From Pectinatus frisingensis (GTDB lineage: Bacteria > Bacillota > Negativicutes > Selenomonadales > Selenomonadaceae): 64,000 bases of DNA. The DNA lies in contig NZ_WIQU01000022.1 of NCBI RefSeq assembly GCF_015732285.1, positions 68,536 through 132,535 on the forward strand, given 5' to 3'. Of this stretch, positions 56,286-64,000 are shown piece by piece. Below the pieces are notes generated by a model. That model was not told where the DNA came from. It saw only the letters and a list, made by a program, of their open reading frames with translations, and searched no databases. Numbering within the stretch: the first letter of the stretch is position 1; each line of letters opens with the position of its first letter. The position numbers and the translations under genes were made by a program.

Positions 56286-57485
56286 GTGGGAAAAGCAATG
56301 ATTATCGGTTGTGGCGGAGTAGCCAATGTAGCCATTCATAAATGTTGTCAAAATAGTGCTGCTTTTGATGAAATTATGATTGCCAGTCGGACAAAAAGTA
56401 AATGTGATGCGTTGCAGCAAAAACTTTCCGGTGGAAAGACTAAGATTTTAACCGCGCAGGTGAATGCTGATTCGACTGAGCAGTTAATAAATTTAATAAC
56501 TGAATATAAACCTGATGTGGTTTTGAATCTGGCACTTCCATATCAGGATTTAACGATAATGGATGCATGTTTGGCGACAAAGACACATTATGTTGATACG
56601 GCAAACTATGAACCGCTGGAAACGGCTAAGTTTGAATATAAATGGCAATGGGCATATCGTGATAAATTTAAAAATGCTGGAATAACGGCTTTACTGGGCA
56701 GTGGTTTCGACCCTGGAGTTACCGGCGTATTCAGCGCTTATGCGCTGAAACATCAATTTGATGAAATAAATTATATTGATATATTGGATTGCAATGGTGG
56801 TGACCACGGGTATCCGTTTGCGACCAATTTTAATCCGGAAATAAACATCCGTGAAGTAACAGCCAATGGCAGTTATTGGGAAGATGGTAAATGGATTGAA
56901 ACAAAACCGATGCAGATAAAAAAAGTATATAATTTTACTGAAATCGGTGATAAGGATATGTACTTGCTGCATCATGAAGAACTGGAATCATTAGGACAAA
57001 ATATTAAGGGAATAAAGCGAATACGTTTTTTTATGACCTTTGGAAAAAGTTATTTGACACACTTGCAATGTTTGCAGGATGTAGGCATGACTTCGATTGA
57101 ACCCATTGATTTTGAAGGCAGACAGATTGTGCCATTACAATTTTTAAAAGCAGTATTACCTGATCCGGCAAGTCTCGGTCCACGTACAGTGGGAAAAACT
57201 AACATAGGTTGTATTTTTACTGGTAAAAAAGCCGGCAAAGAAAAGCATTATTATTTATATAATATTTGTGATCATCAGGAATGTTATAGAGAGGTCGGAT
57301 CACAGGCAGTATCATATACAACGGGTGTGCCAGCGATGATAGGCACTATGCTGGTAATGAATGGTACTTGGCAGCGTCCCGGTGTCTATAATGTTGAGGA
57401 ATTTGATCCGGATCCCTTTATGGCGGCACTTAACAAATGGGGACTGCCGTGGAGGGAAGATTTTAATCCGGTTCTTGTAGATTAA
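56286..57485 (+). CDS. Carboxynorspermidine/carboxyspermidine dehydrogenase (saccharopine dehydrogenase-like)
   Basis: 399-residue NAD(P)H enzyme. The N-terminal Rossmann segment AMIIGCGGVANVAIHKC and the LPYQDLTIMDACLATKTHYVDTANYE and GSGFDPGVTGVFSAYA segments are those of the saccharopine-dehydrogenase-like carboxy(nor)spermidine dehydrogenases. It should condense a diamine (diaminopropane or putrescine) with aspartate semialdehyde. The start is GTG with AGGAGG upstream. The decarboxylase for its product is the next gene, which supports the polyamine role over lysine breakdown. Confidence 0.9.
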   Translation: MGKAMIIGCGGVANVAIHKCCQNSAAFDEIMIASRTKSKCDALQQKLSGGKTKILTAQVNADSTEQLINLITEYKPDVVLNLALPYQDLTIMDACLATKTHYVDTANYEPLETAKFEYKWQWAYRDKFKNAGITALLGSGFDPGVTGVFSAYALKHQFDEINYIDILDCNGGDHGYPFATNFNPEINIREVTANGSYWEDGKWIETKPMQIKKVYNFTEIGDKDMYLLHHEELESLGQNIKGIKRIRFFMTFGKSYLTHLQCLQDVGMTSIEPIDFEGRQIVPLQFLKAVLPDPASLGPRTVGKTNIGCIFTGKKAGKEKHYYLYNICDHQECYREVGSQAVSYTTGVPAMIGTMLVMNGTWQRPGVYNVEEFDPDPFMAALNKWGLPWREDFNPVLVD

Positions 57486-57586
57486 GTATATAGTCAGATA
57501 TGTGATGGTATCGCTGTCGCAGATTTGACAGTGGTACACCTTACAGTTTATAAAATAATTAAAGAATACAATAATGGGTGATTATT

Positions 57587-58729
57587 TTGAATGAACAAGT
57601 ATTGGCAAAAATTCAACAGCTGCCTTCACCCTGCTATGTAGTTTGCGAAGATTTATTGGAAAAAAATTTGAAATTACTGGCAAAATTACAACAGAAGGCC
57701 GATTGTAAGATTCTTTTAGCACAAAAGGCATTTTCCATGTTCTATTGTTATCCACTTATTGATAGATATTTGGCGGGTTCTACTTCCAGCGGCCTTTATG
57801 AAGCTAAGCTGGCACATGAATATCTAACAGGGGAAAACCATATTTTTTCTCCTGCATATAATGAAAAAGATTTTCCTGAAATAGCAGCCATCTGCGGTCA
57901 TATTGTTTTTAATTCTTTTTCTCAGTGGGATAAATTTAAGCAGATTGCTTTGGCAGCTGGTTGTGAGTGTGGTTTGCGCATTAATCCCGAATATTCAACA
58001 CAGAAACATGCCATCTATGATCCTTGTGCTGAAGGTTCACGATTGGGGATAACACTGGATAATTTTGCAGCCGATGACATCGATGGTATCAGTGGATTAC
58101 ACTTTCATACGTTATGCGAACAAGGCTCAGAAGATTTAGCTGCAACCTTATCAGTGGTAGAAGAAAAATTCGGTGCTTATTTACACAAGATGAAATGGCT
58201 TAATTTAGGCGGCGGACAATTACTTACCCGCAGGGGGTATGATATGGATTTGTTGGTAAAATTGATTCGTCATTTGCAGCAAAAATATAATTTGTCAATT
58301 TATCTCGAACCGGGCGAGGCTGTGGCATTGAATACCGGTTTTCTGACTGCCGAAGTGTTGGAACTAATCCATAATAAACGTGATATTGCCATCCTTGATG
58401 CATCAGCAGCCTGCCATATGCCGGATGTAATTGAAATGCCATATCGGCCGGATGTAGTTGGTGCGGCATTGCCGAATAAAAAAGCTTATACTTACACATT
58501 AGGAGGAGCTACCTGTCTTGCCGGGGATATTATCGGTTCATATTCCTTCGATAAACCATTATCGGTCGGAGATAAAGTTGTCTTTTGTGACATGGCTATT
58601 TATTCAATGGTAAAAAATAATACTTTTAATGGCATTCCCTTACCGACGATAGCTGTGCTAAAAAAGGATGGACAAATAAAAATTGTGAAGCGTTTTGGCT
58701 ATGATGATTTTAAAAACCGTCTTTCGTGA
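57587..58729 (+). CDS. nspC: Carboxynorspermidine/carboxyspermidine decarboxylase
   Basis: PLP enzyme of the alanine-racemase fold that decarboxylates carboxy(nor)spermidine to the triamine. PSPCYVVCEDLLEKNLKLL, the PLP lysine in ILLAQKAFSMF, STSSGLYEAKLA, GLHFHTLCEQ, WLNLGGGQLL, LEPGEAVAL and CLAGDIIGSYSF are diagnostic. I favour TTG at 57587 as start (GGGTGA 5 bases upstream), giving 380 residues; GTG at 57578 is the alternative. With the gene before it this gives the aspartate-semialdehyde route to spermidine/norspermidine, independent of decarboxylated SAM. Confidence 0.92.
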   Translation: MNEQVLAKIQQLPSPCYVVCEDLLEKNLKLLAKLQQKADCKILLAQKAFSMFYCYPLIDRYLAGSTSSGLYEAKLAHEYLTGENHIFSPAYNEKDFPEIAAICGHIVFNSFSQWDKFKQIALAAGCECGLRINPEYSTQKHAIYDPCAEGSRLGITLDNFAADDIDGISGLHFHTLCEQGSEDLAATLSVVEEKFGAYLHKMKWLNLGGGQLLTRRGYDMDLLVKLIRHLQQKYNLSIYLEPGEAVALNTGFLTAEVLELIHNKRDIAILDASAACHMPDVIEMPYRPDVVGAALPNKKAYTYTLGGATCLAGDIIGSYSFDKPLSVGDKVVFCDMAIYSMVKNNTFNGIPLPTIAVLKKDGQIKIVKRFGYDDFKNRLS

Positions 58730-59513
58730 AAAAAATATAGTTGGTTTTGTGGAAAAAATAATTTGGTATGGGAGTGTTTTATTGGTCGGCGCCATATTAT
58801 CAAATAGTGCTCAGGCAGAAGTGCGCTTGCCTGAAATGAATCCACCCGATATTCAGATTCCACAGCCTCCTGCCGTTCCGGCACCACAGCTGCCGGAAAT
58901 AAAGGGTATTGATACAGATAAAATATCAGCTGAAATTAATGATCATGCAAGATCAGCAAAAGACAATGACAAAAAATCCGCTGATAATGCGGCATCGGCA
59001 GATAAGAATAATTCTTCAGATGATAAAACTGGTTCTGACAAAATAAAAAATAATAAATATATTAAACATGATGATACTGACAAACAGACGGATAATGACG
59101 CAACGGCAGAAGCAGAAGAAACTGGAAAGGACCAGGCTTCTGATCAGGCAAATAAAAATATTGATGCGAAGACACTTTTGTCCACTGATTTTATCGGAAC
59201 GATGTTTTATATTTTTGAAAAAACAGCGTTTATCGCTGTTGTAATGTGGCTGTTGCTTTTATTTATCTTTAGAAATTTGCCAATATGGAGTGAACTTTTT
59301 CTTTTTACAGCACTCAATATTATCGCCGGTGCCATATATTTTCCTTTAGTAGAAGGTTTGGATAATGGACAGTTGAATTTTTATGGGAAGATTATAACCG
59401 ATAAAGATTTTTTCATTATTATAGGAACATTTGCAGCCTGCAGTCTGCTGATAACCGCTGTAATTGGACTTCTTATTGTAATGTGGGAAAAATTTTTGAA
59501 AAGGGATGATTGA
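58701..59513 (+). CDS. Exported/membrane protein of unknown function with low-complexity linker
   Basis: Not recognised. About 270 residues from the ATG pair at 58701, overlapping the decarboxylase gene by 29 bases. A signal-peptide-like segment ends at SNSAQA (about 38-40), then a Pro-rich stretch (PPDIQIPQPPAVPAPQLPE), then about 90 residues of Lys/Asp/Asn/Ser-rich low complexity, and finally three membrane segments in the C-terminal half. The plan resembles a membrane-tethered extracytoplasmic spacer. The start is uncertain because no good ribosome site is seen. Coupling with the polyamine genes may be only transcriptional. Confidence 0.6.
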   Translation: MMILKTVFREKNIVGFVEKIIWYGSVLLVGAILSNSAQAEVRLPEMNPPDIQIPQPPAVPAPQLPEIKGIDTDKISAEINDHARSAKDNDKKSADNAASADKNNSSDDKTGSDKIKNNKYIKHDDTDKQTDNDATAEAEETGKDQASDQANKNIDAKTLLSTDFIGTMFYIFEKTAFIAVVMWLLLLFIFRNLPIWSELFLFTALNIIAGAIYFPLVEGLDNGQLNFYGKIITDKDFFIIIGTFAACSLLITAVIGLLIVMWEKFLKRDD

Positions 59514-59514
59514 A

Positions 59515-59820
59515 ATGACAAAAATACCTAAGGGGTTATCAGACACTGATATGCTTAGAGATTGTAAAGAGCATAAGTCAACCAGATCATTATTTGATTT
59601 AGCTGATGAATTTGATGATAATAATATTCAAAAAAGAAAACGAGTGACAGAAACTAAAGCTACTTATATTGATGACGAGCTTACAACTGCGTTGAATAAA
59701 GAACTTTTAAAACTAAAAATTGATTTTTACAAAAAGGGAATTATTGAATATCAAATTAAATTGAAACGTGATGGTGATAATATAATACTTTATCCACAGC
59801 AGAAAAAACATAAAAATTAG
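59515..59820 (+). CDS. Conserved-looking small protein of unknown function
   Basis: Not recognised. 101 residues, soluble, highly charged (KSTRSLFDLADEFDDNN, NIQKRKRVTETKATYID), with a C-terminal helix-strand part (LLKLKIDFYKKGIIEYQIKL). AAAAGGATG lies 6 bases before the ATG at 59515; an in-frame ATG at 59506 is less well placed. Its start lies one base after the preceding gene's stop, so they are co-transcribed. The DNA-binding-like charge could mean a nucleic acid role, but no motif shows this. Confidence 0.6.
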   Translation: MTKIPKGLSDTDMLRDCKEHKSTRSLFDLADEFDDNNIQKRKRVTETKATYIDDELTTALNKELLKLKIDFYKKGIIEYQIKLKRDGDNIILYPQQKKHKN

Positions 59821-59824
59821 TAGA

Positions 59825-59968
59825 TCAGGCTGATTTTATCTTATACCAGTCCACATGTATCTTTGTATCTTTTATGTAGGGTTTGATGCAGGCAGCAATT
59901 GCTGCATAGCGTGCCAATACCCGTAAATCTTTTGCTTTGATGATACGGCTGTAACCTAGATGTTTCAT
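59825..59968 (-). CDS. 47-residue ORF divergent from the S24 repressor
   Basis: Small gene on the minus strand, with AGGAGG 8 bases before its ATG and a good promoter (60038-60066). It encodes MKHLGYSRIIKAKDLRVLAR, then YAAIAACIKPYIKDTKIHVD and WYKIKSA. Basic, probably helical in the middle, with no membrane segment or known motif. The leader contains a TTCCGAACAT word that is repeated in the promoter of the neighbouring repressor gene, so it is probably repressed by that protein and induced on DNA damage. Function unknown. Confidence 0.65.
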   Translation of the reverse strand: MKHLGYSRIIKAKDLRVLARYAAIAACIKPYIKDTKIHVDWYKIKSA

Positions 59969-60014
59969 TACAAAATCCTCCTCGTTATATTGACGTTTAG
60001 TTTTGTTAAATAAA

Positions 60015-60024
60015 ATGTTCGGAA
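60015..60024 (-). promoter_or_regulatory. Operator-like word downstream of the mini-gene promoter
   Basis: TTCCGAACAT on the minus strand, 14 bases past the -10 of the 47-residue gene promoter. The same ten bases occur at 60115-60124 on the plus strand. CGAAC is the half-site of Gram-positive LexA boxes. Confidence 0.6.
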
Positions 60025-60037
60025 ATCTTTATAGACA

Positions 60038-60066
60038 ATAATACAATATAAGGTAAATTTTGGCAA
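60038..60066 (-). promoter_or_regulatory. Promoter of the 47-residue gene
   Basis: TTGCCA (60061-60066), 17-base spacer, TATTAT (60038-60043) on the minus strand. Confidence 0.65.
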
Positions 60067-60107
60067 GTCTTTTTTCATCTTTATGAATTTTTTATTGCTG
60101 TTTATTG

Positions 60108-60136
60108 TTGATTTTTCCGAACATATTAAGTATACT
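60108..60136 (+). promoter_or_regulatory. Autoregulated promoter of the S24 repressor with embedded operator word
   Basis: TTGATT (60108-60113), 17-base spacer, TATACT (60131-60136). TTCCGAACAT (60115-60124) lies between -35 and -10, so a bound repressor would block RNA polymerase. A good ribosome site (GGAGG) precedes the ATG at 60161. Confidence 0.75.
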
Positions 60137-60160
60137 AAATAAAAACTGGAGGTTTAAACT

Positions 60161-60775
60161 ATGACTGATTTTTCCGAAAAACTGCATGAGTATATGATTG
60201 CTGCAGGAATAAACCAAACTAAATTATCACGTGTTACAGGGATAAACAAATCTTCAATATGTGAATACTTGTCAGGCAGTTATGAACCTAAACAAAAAAA
60301 TGTCTTAAAAATCGCTGCTGCTTTGAATATTCCACCGGAACATTTTTGGGGAATGCAGTTATCATCACAGGTTAAGAATGCTGATAATGACTCAGTGAGA
60401 AAAATTCCGTTGATAGGGCGTATAGCTGCCGGGAGGCCTATTTTAGCGGTGCAGGACTTTGATGAATATATTCCGTGCTGTGATAATATAAAGGCTGATT
60501 TTTGTCTGCGTATTTCAGGTGACAGTATGATAAACGCCAGAATATATGATGGAGATATTGTTTTTATTCGCGAACAGGCAGAAGTGAATGACGGAGAGAT
60601 TGCTGCCGTACTGATAGATGACAGCACTACTTTGAAGCGGGTGTATAAATATGGCAGCATGATTCAACTACGTTCAGAGAATCCTAAGTATAAGCCAATG
60701 GAGTTTAACAGAAATAATTGCAGCGATATACGTATTCTTGGCAAGGCTGTTGCTTTGCTGGGAAGTGTAATATAA
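60161..60775 (+). CDS. XRE-type repressor with LexA-like S24 self-cleavage domain
   Basis: 204 residues. An N-terminal Cro/CI-type helix-turn-helix (about 8-60, INQTKLSRVTGINKSSICEY) joined to a peptidase S24 domain. Cleavage site Ala-Gly within GRIAAGRPILA (about 90-91), catalytic serine in SGDSM (about 122) and lysine in TTLKRVY (about 159) are all in place, so RecA-stimulated self-cleavage is expected. This is the CI/HdiR-like type, not classical LexA, whose HTH differs. No phage genes surround it. It probably represses its own promoter and the divergent small gene. Confidence 0.92.
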   Translation: MTDFSEKLHEYMIAAGINQTKLSRVTGINKSSICEYLSGSYEPKQKNVLKIAAALNIPPEHFWGMQLSSQVKNADNDSVRKIPLIGRIAAGRPILAVQDFDEYIPCCDNIKADFCLRISGDSMINARIYDGDIVFIREQAEVNDGEIAAVLIDDSTTLKRVYKYGSMIQLRSENPKYKPMEFNRNNCSDIRILGKAVALLGSVI

Positions 60776-60932
60776 GTAATATAATATGGAGATAGCAATA
60801 ACTATTAAAAATTTATTTGCAGTAAAAATAAAAGGGCAACTGTTTTGTTAAACTGGTTATACAATTTAGTATGCCGGAGGACGAAGTGGCAATAAGGTTA
60901 GCTGCCGGGATTTTATAAGAGGTATTAGTTAG

Positions 60933-61277
60933 ATGGATAAATCATTAATAAAAGATCAAGTTAAATTATTTAGGAAATTTACTAATTCATGTGTCTGCAA
61001 TGTCAAAGCTGCCATGAATATATACGGAATTAAAAATGAACCGGCTGATTCTTTGGTTTTAGCATATATTTGTCAGGCGCATGCTTGCGCAAAGCAGATT
61101 CAATTGATGGCGGCAATATTGGACACTAAAGAATATGATGTATTCTATAATGCGTTTATTGTGTTTAATACGACTTTTATGCGAGTGGCGGTAACTGGAC
61201 AAGACGCAGATAAAATAGATAACAAATATAATCTTTTTTTGGAAGCTTTTAGTAAGTTGACGTTCATTGATGATTGA
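60933..61277 (+). CDS. Small soluble protein of unknown function
   Basis: Not recognised. 114 residues, predicted all-helical, with four cysteines in the first half (NSCVCN, YICQAHACAK). GAGGT lies before the ATG. Hydrophobic patches (VFYNAFIVFNTTFMRVAV) suggest a compact four-helix bundle. It follows the S24 repressor by 157 bases and precedes tetR by 71 bases, so operon membership is uncertain. Confidence 0.55.
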   Translation: MDKSLIKDQVKLFRKFTNSCVCNVKAAMNIYGIKNEPADSLVLAYICQAHACAKQIQLMAAILDTKEYDVFYNAFIVFNTTFMRVAVTGQDADKIDNKYNLFLEAFSKLTFIDD

Positions 61278-61348
61278 CGGCGAATATTTGATATAAAGTG
61301 CATTATTAAAGAGAGTATTTATCTGGTGAGAATAAATGAGGAATAAAA

Positions 61349-61957
61349 ATGCAGGAAAAATTGACTAAACGGGAAAGCAAAAAAATTCAATCTAAAAAGA
61401 CCATAATTGAGTCAGCAACGCGATTATTTGCTGAAAATGGACTGGCTGAAACATCTATTGCAGATATAATGAAAGAAGCCAAACTTGGGTTGGGGACTTT
61501 TTATAATTATTTTGACTCCAAGGAAAGCTTGCTGAAAGATTTATTAAACCAGTTGGCAGAAGATATTCGCAGTTCATTTTCTTCGATTTCCCGCACACAA
61601 AAAACCTATGCCGGTATTCTTGAGACTGTTGTCACGGAAACGGCAGCATTGCTTGATAAAAATCGTTTTGTTCTGCCATTATTTATGAAAGCGGCCGATA
61701 AAAGTGCACTGCCGCGTGATTTTGAACACGAAAGCGGTGCAGCGCCATTGTTTAAATACATATTTGACGGTATTATAAAAAAGGGACAGGAAACCGGTGA
61801 ATTCCGCAGGGATATTCCGGCTGAAGTAATTACGGAAATGTTTCATTCTATATTCCAGGCAGCATCGTTTAGCAGTCTGCCAGTTCCATTTTGTGAGAAT
61901 GTCCATTATAAAGTACTGATAATACTTGATGGTTTAAAAATAAAGCAGGAGAAATGA
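61349..61957 (+). CDS. TetR/AcrR family transcriptional regulator
   Basis: 202 residues. The N-terminal DNA-binding domain (about 12-60) has the TetR pattern: KKTIIESATRLFAENGLAET, SIADIMKEAKLGLGTFYNYF and DSKESLLKDLL. The C-terminal ligand domain is all-helical and variable, so the effector is unknown. A target cannot be named: no efflux pump is adjacent within the window. The gene ends inside the stem of its own terminator. Confidence 0.9.
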   Translation: MQEKLTKRESKKIQSKKTIIESATRLFAENGLAETSIADIMKEAKLGLGTFYNYFDSKESLLKDLLNQLAEDIRSSFSSISRTQKTYAGILETVVTETAALLDKNRFVLPLFMKAADKSALPRDFEHESGAAPLFKYIFDGIIKKGQETGEFRRDIPAEVITEMFHSIFQAASFSSLPVPFCENVHYKVLIILDGLKIKQEK

Positions 61958-61986
61958 GTAATTCTCATTTCTCCTGCTTTATTTTT
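61936..61986. terminator. Strong terminator of tetR
   Basis: 23-bp perfect arms (61936-61958 and 61964-61986) with five-base loop TAATT and a T run in the right arm. It includes the last codons and the stop of tetR. Confidence 0.9.
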
Positions 61987-61993
61987 AAATTGA

Positions 61994-62199
61994 GTGCGCC
62001 CAGCATAGGCGCATTAATGGGTGAAAGTTCCGAGTGCAGGTTAATAGTGCTAAGCATATAACTGTCTATTGCAAGGCGGAATTTAAAATAAACCAAGGGC
62101 AAATCTCCGGTCCGATAAACAAAGCCTACATATAAGGCAGGAAGAATAGGGCAGGTTGTCCATCAAACCAAATTGATATTGCATAGTACCTAGACCCGG
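61994..62199 (+). mobile_element. Group IIC intron remnant (domain I part, no reverse transcriptase)
   Basis: Starts GTGCGCCCAGCATAGGCGC, close to the conserved 5' end of group IIC introns (GUGxGCC then a short hairpin), followed by ATGGGTGAAAGTTCCG, GTGCAGGTTAATAGTGC, TGCAAGGCGGAAT, GGCAAATCTCCGGTCCGA and CATATAAGGCAGG in the order seen in domain I. It lies 7 bases after the tetR terminator stem, the typical target of class C introns. Only about 200 bases remain; no intron-encoded protein, domain V or 3' end is seen, so it is a dead fragment. The 3' limit is approximate. Confidence 0.75.
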
Positions 62200-62267
62200 T
62201 AAATATTGATTTATTGAAAAAAAAGTATAATAAACATTTATTTTTTGCTGTCTGAATTGTGATAAGT

Positions 62268-64000
62268 TCAGTTTTTAAGAGGTTTTTTTAATGCGGCTAA
62301 AATTGCCATTCCAACTATAGAACCAATTAATATAGATAAAATATACATTAGTGGATTACCGATAGTGGGTACTACGAAGATTCCTCCATGCGGTGCGCGC
62401 AGAGTGCAGGAAAAAGCCATTGATAAAGCGCCGGCTGTTGCTGAACCGATTATACAAGATGGCAGTACGCGCAGCGGATCACTGGCGGCAAAAGGAATAG
62501 CTCCTTCGGTGATAAAGGACAGGCCCATTACATAATTACTGACAGCGGATTTACGTTCGTTTTCCGTAAAACGATTTTTAAAGAATGTGCTGCACAGAGC
62601 AATGGCTAAGGGCGGTACCATTCCACCGGCCATGACTGAAGCCATTATACCGTATTCACCGCTGGCCAGCATGCCGGTGCCGATAACATAAGCGGCTTTA
62701 TTGACAGGACCTCCCATATCAACAGACATCATGCCGCCTAATATGGCACCAATCAATATGCGACTGCTCATGTCCATGTTTTTTAATGTGTCGATGAGCC
62801 AGGCATTTAAAGCACTTACAGGTGGATTAATAATAAATTGAATGAGAATGCCCATTAATAATACACCGAATAATGGATAAATAAGAATAGTTTTTATACC
62901 TTCTAATGAATCAGGTAATACCGTGCAAATTCTTTTTAGGCCGATAATGATATATCCGGCAGCAAAACCAGCCAATAAAGCACCTAGAAAACCTGAACCG
63001 CCTGAGTTGGCCATCGCTCCACCAACAAATCCGGCAACAAGCCCGGGTCTGTCGGCAATGCTCATAGCAATAAATCCAGATAAAACCGGCAGCATAAAAC
63101 CGAAAGATACGCCGCCAATTCCTTTGAAAAAGGCTGCTAGTGGAGTGTTCGAGCCAAAATTAGCCGGATTGGCCGGATCAAAAGGATCAACTAAAAATGC
63201 CAAAGCAATCAAAATACCACCGCCTACGACAAATGGCAGCATGTGTGAAACACCATTCATCAAATGCTTATATATCTGGCGGCCGACTGATTCTGATTCG
63301 GAAGAAGGTGCTTCATAGGTGTCTTCGTCATGGCGATAAATTGGTACTTTACCGCTTAATGCTGTATCCAAAAGTTCATCAGCTTTGTTAATTCCATCAG
63401 ATACTTTGGTTATTAGTACGGGACGACCATTGAATCTCGCCATAGGGACATTTTTATCAGCAGCTATAATGATACATTTAGCTGTCTTTATTTCAGCAGG
63501 GCTTAATGTGTCTTTTGTACCGCCAGAGCCTTCTGTTTCCACTTTTATTTTTATATTACGTTTTTGGGCATGTTGTTCGAGGCTTTCTGCTGCCATATAA
63601 GTATGGGCAATTCCAGTAGGACATGCCGTTACTGCCAGCACATCGTATGATCCCTTACTGGGTACTGCCAGTTTTACAGCAGTTTTTTGCGATTCTTTTT
63701 CATCAATTAGTCTGAGAAATTCATCTGCTGTTTCTGCATGGATCAAAGCTTCTTTAAAATCATTGTCCATAAGCATGGCAGCAAGCATACTGAGCATTTT
63801 CAAGTGTTCATCATCAGCTGATTTTGGTGCGGCGATAAGGAAAAAAAGCCGTGCCGGGCGATTATCCAATGAAGCAAAATCAACACCGCCTTTTACGACC
63901 ATTGCAGTCAGTCCGGCTGTTTTTACTGCATTACTCTTAGCATGTGGTGTTGCAATCCCGTCACCAAGACCGGTGGTGCCGGAAGCTTCTCTGTCTAATA
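62268..64000 (-). CDS. fruA: Fructose-type PTS transporter IIABC (partial, N-terminus off window)
   Basis: Sugar-specific phosphotransferase permease read leftwards from the window edge. The first visible part is the IIA domain with phospho-histidine motif GIATPHAK (about positions 63930-63960), then IIB with the phospho-cysteine AVTACPTGIAHTYMAAESLE, then a IIC domain of about nine membrane segments (HMLPFVVGGGILIALAFLVD onward, with GGSGFLGALLAGFAAGY). 577 visible codons. The order IIA-IIB-IIC and the sequences match fructose/mannitol-family FruA, though other hexoses cannot be excluded. The start lies beyond base 64000. No clear terminator follows the stop at 62268. Confidence 0.92.
   Translation of the reverse strand, partial: LDREASGTTGLGDGIATPHAKSNAVKTAGLTAMVVKGGVDFASLDNRPARLFFLIAAPKSADDEHLKMLSMLAAMLMDNDFKEALIHAETADEFLRLIDEKESQKTAVKLAVPSKGSYDVLAVTACPTGIAHTYMAAESLEQHAQKRNIKIKVETEGSGGTKDTLSPAEIKTAKCIIIAADKNVPMARFNGRPVLITKVSDGINKADELLDTALSGKVPIYRHDEDTYEAPSSESESVGRQIYKHLMNGVSHMLPFVVGGGILIALAFLVDPFDPANPANFGSNTPLAAFFKGIGGVSFGFMLPVLSGFIAMSIADRPGLVAGFVGGAMANSGGSGFLGALLAGFAAGYIIIGLKRICTVLPDSLEGIKTILIYPLFGVLLMGILIQFIINPPVSALNAWLIDTLKNMDMSSRILIGAILGGMMSVDMGGPVNKAAYVIGTGMLASGEYGIMASVMAGGMVPPLAIALCSTFFKNRFTENERKSAVSNYVMGLSFITEGAIPFAASDPLRVLPSCIIGSATAGALSMAFSCTLRAPHGGIFVVPTIGNPLMYILSILIGSIVGMAILAALKKPLKN

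Noticed and set aside
60161-60775. Prophage CI repressor indicating a prophage
   Set aside because: No integrase, structural, lysis or replication gene of phage type lies in the neighbourhood; only host-like genes surround it.

Overview
The window looks like the chromosome of an AT-rich, diderm member of the Firmicutes, most likely a Negativicutes (Selenomonas/Pectinatus/Megamonas-like). I infer this from low GC, Gram-positive style ribosome binding sites, T-box and TPP leaders, a Bacillus-like end of the division cluster (ftsQ, DUF881, DUF1290, ftsZ), a Na+-pump decarboxylase beta subunit and the carboxy(nor)spermidine polyamine route. No sporulation gene was seen. The species cannot be named from the sequence alone.

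Layout. 1-15068 (minus strand) is the division and cell-wall cluster: rsmH, ftsL, murE, murF, mraY, murD, murG, murC, ddl, ftsQ, DUF881, DUF1290, ftsZ, then a solute-binding protein and rimO (cut by the window edge). mraZ, the ftsI-type transpeptidase, ftsW, murB and ftsA are not in it. 15221-18788 holds a membrane protein of unknown function, an SbmA/BacA-like ABC protein, a small membrane protein and a CYTH protein. 19085-30959 (plus) is a complete glycogen operon: glgC, glgD, glgP, glgB, glgA and a GH13-GH77 fusion. Rubrerythrin follows.

31867-40009 (minus) has a BASS-family transporter behind a T-box leader, a diguanylate cyclase, rlmN, rsmB, DUF116, an ABC exporter and a DEDD exonuclease. 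40133-43064 (minus) has an unusual three-gene unit (thioesterase, 49-residue membrane protein, Na+-pump beta subunit) and thiT under a TPP riboswitch. A chemoreceptor, tRNA-Cys and a polar amino acid ABC operon with a short attenuator-like leader follow to 48896.

48897-49431 contains a decayed IS3-family transposase. 49432-53507 (minus) is secG, esterase, rnr, smpB. 53664-59820 (plus) has two tandem DUF445 proteins, the carboxy(nor)spermidine dehydrogenase/decarboxylase pair and two unknown genes. 59825-60775 is a divergent pair: a 47-residue ORF and a self-cleaving S24 repressor, with a shared 10-bp operator-like word in both promoters. An unknown gene, a TetR regulator, a group IIC intron remnant just after the tetR terminator, and the 3' part of a fructose-type PTS IIABC gene close the window.

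The most promising leads are the T-box (predicted isoleucine) control of a BASS transporter, the orphan Na+-pump unit, the divergent S24 repressor/mini-gene module and the group II intron remnant. No CRISPR array, prophage or complete mobile element was found.
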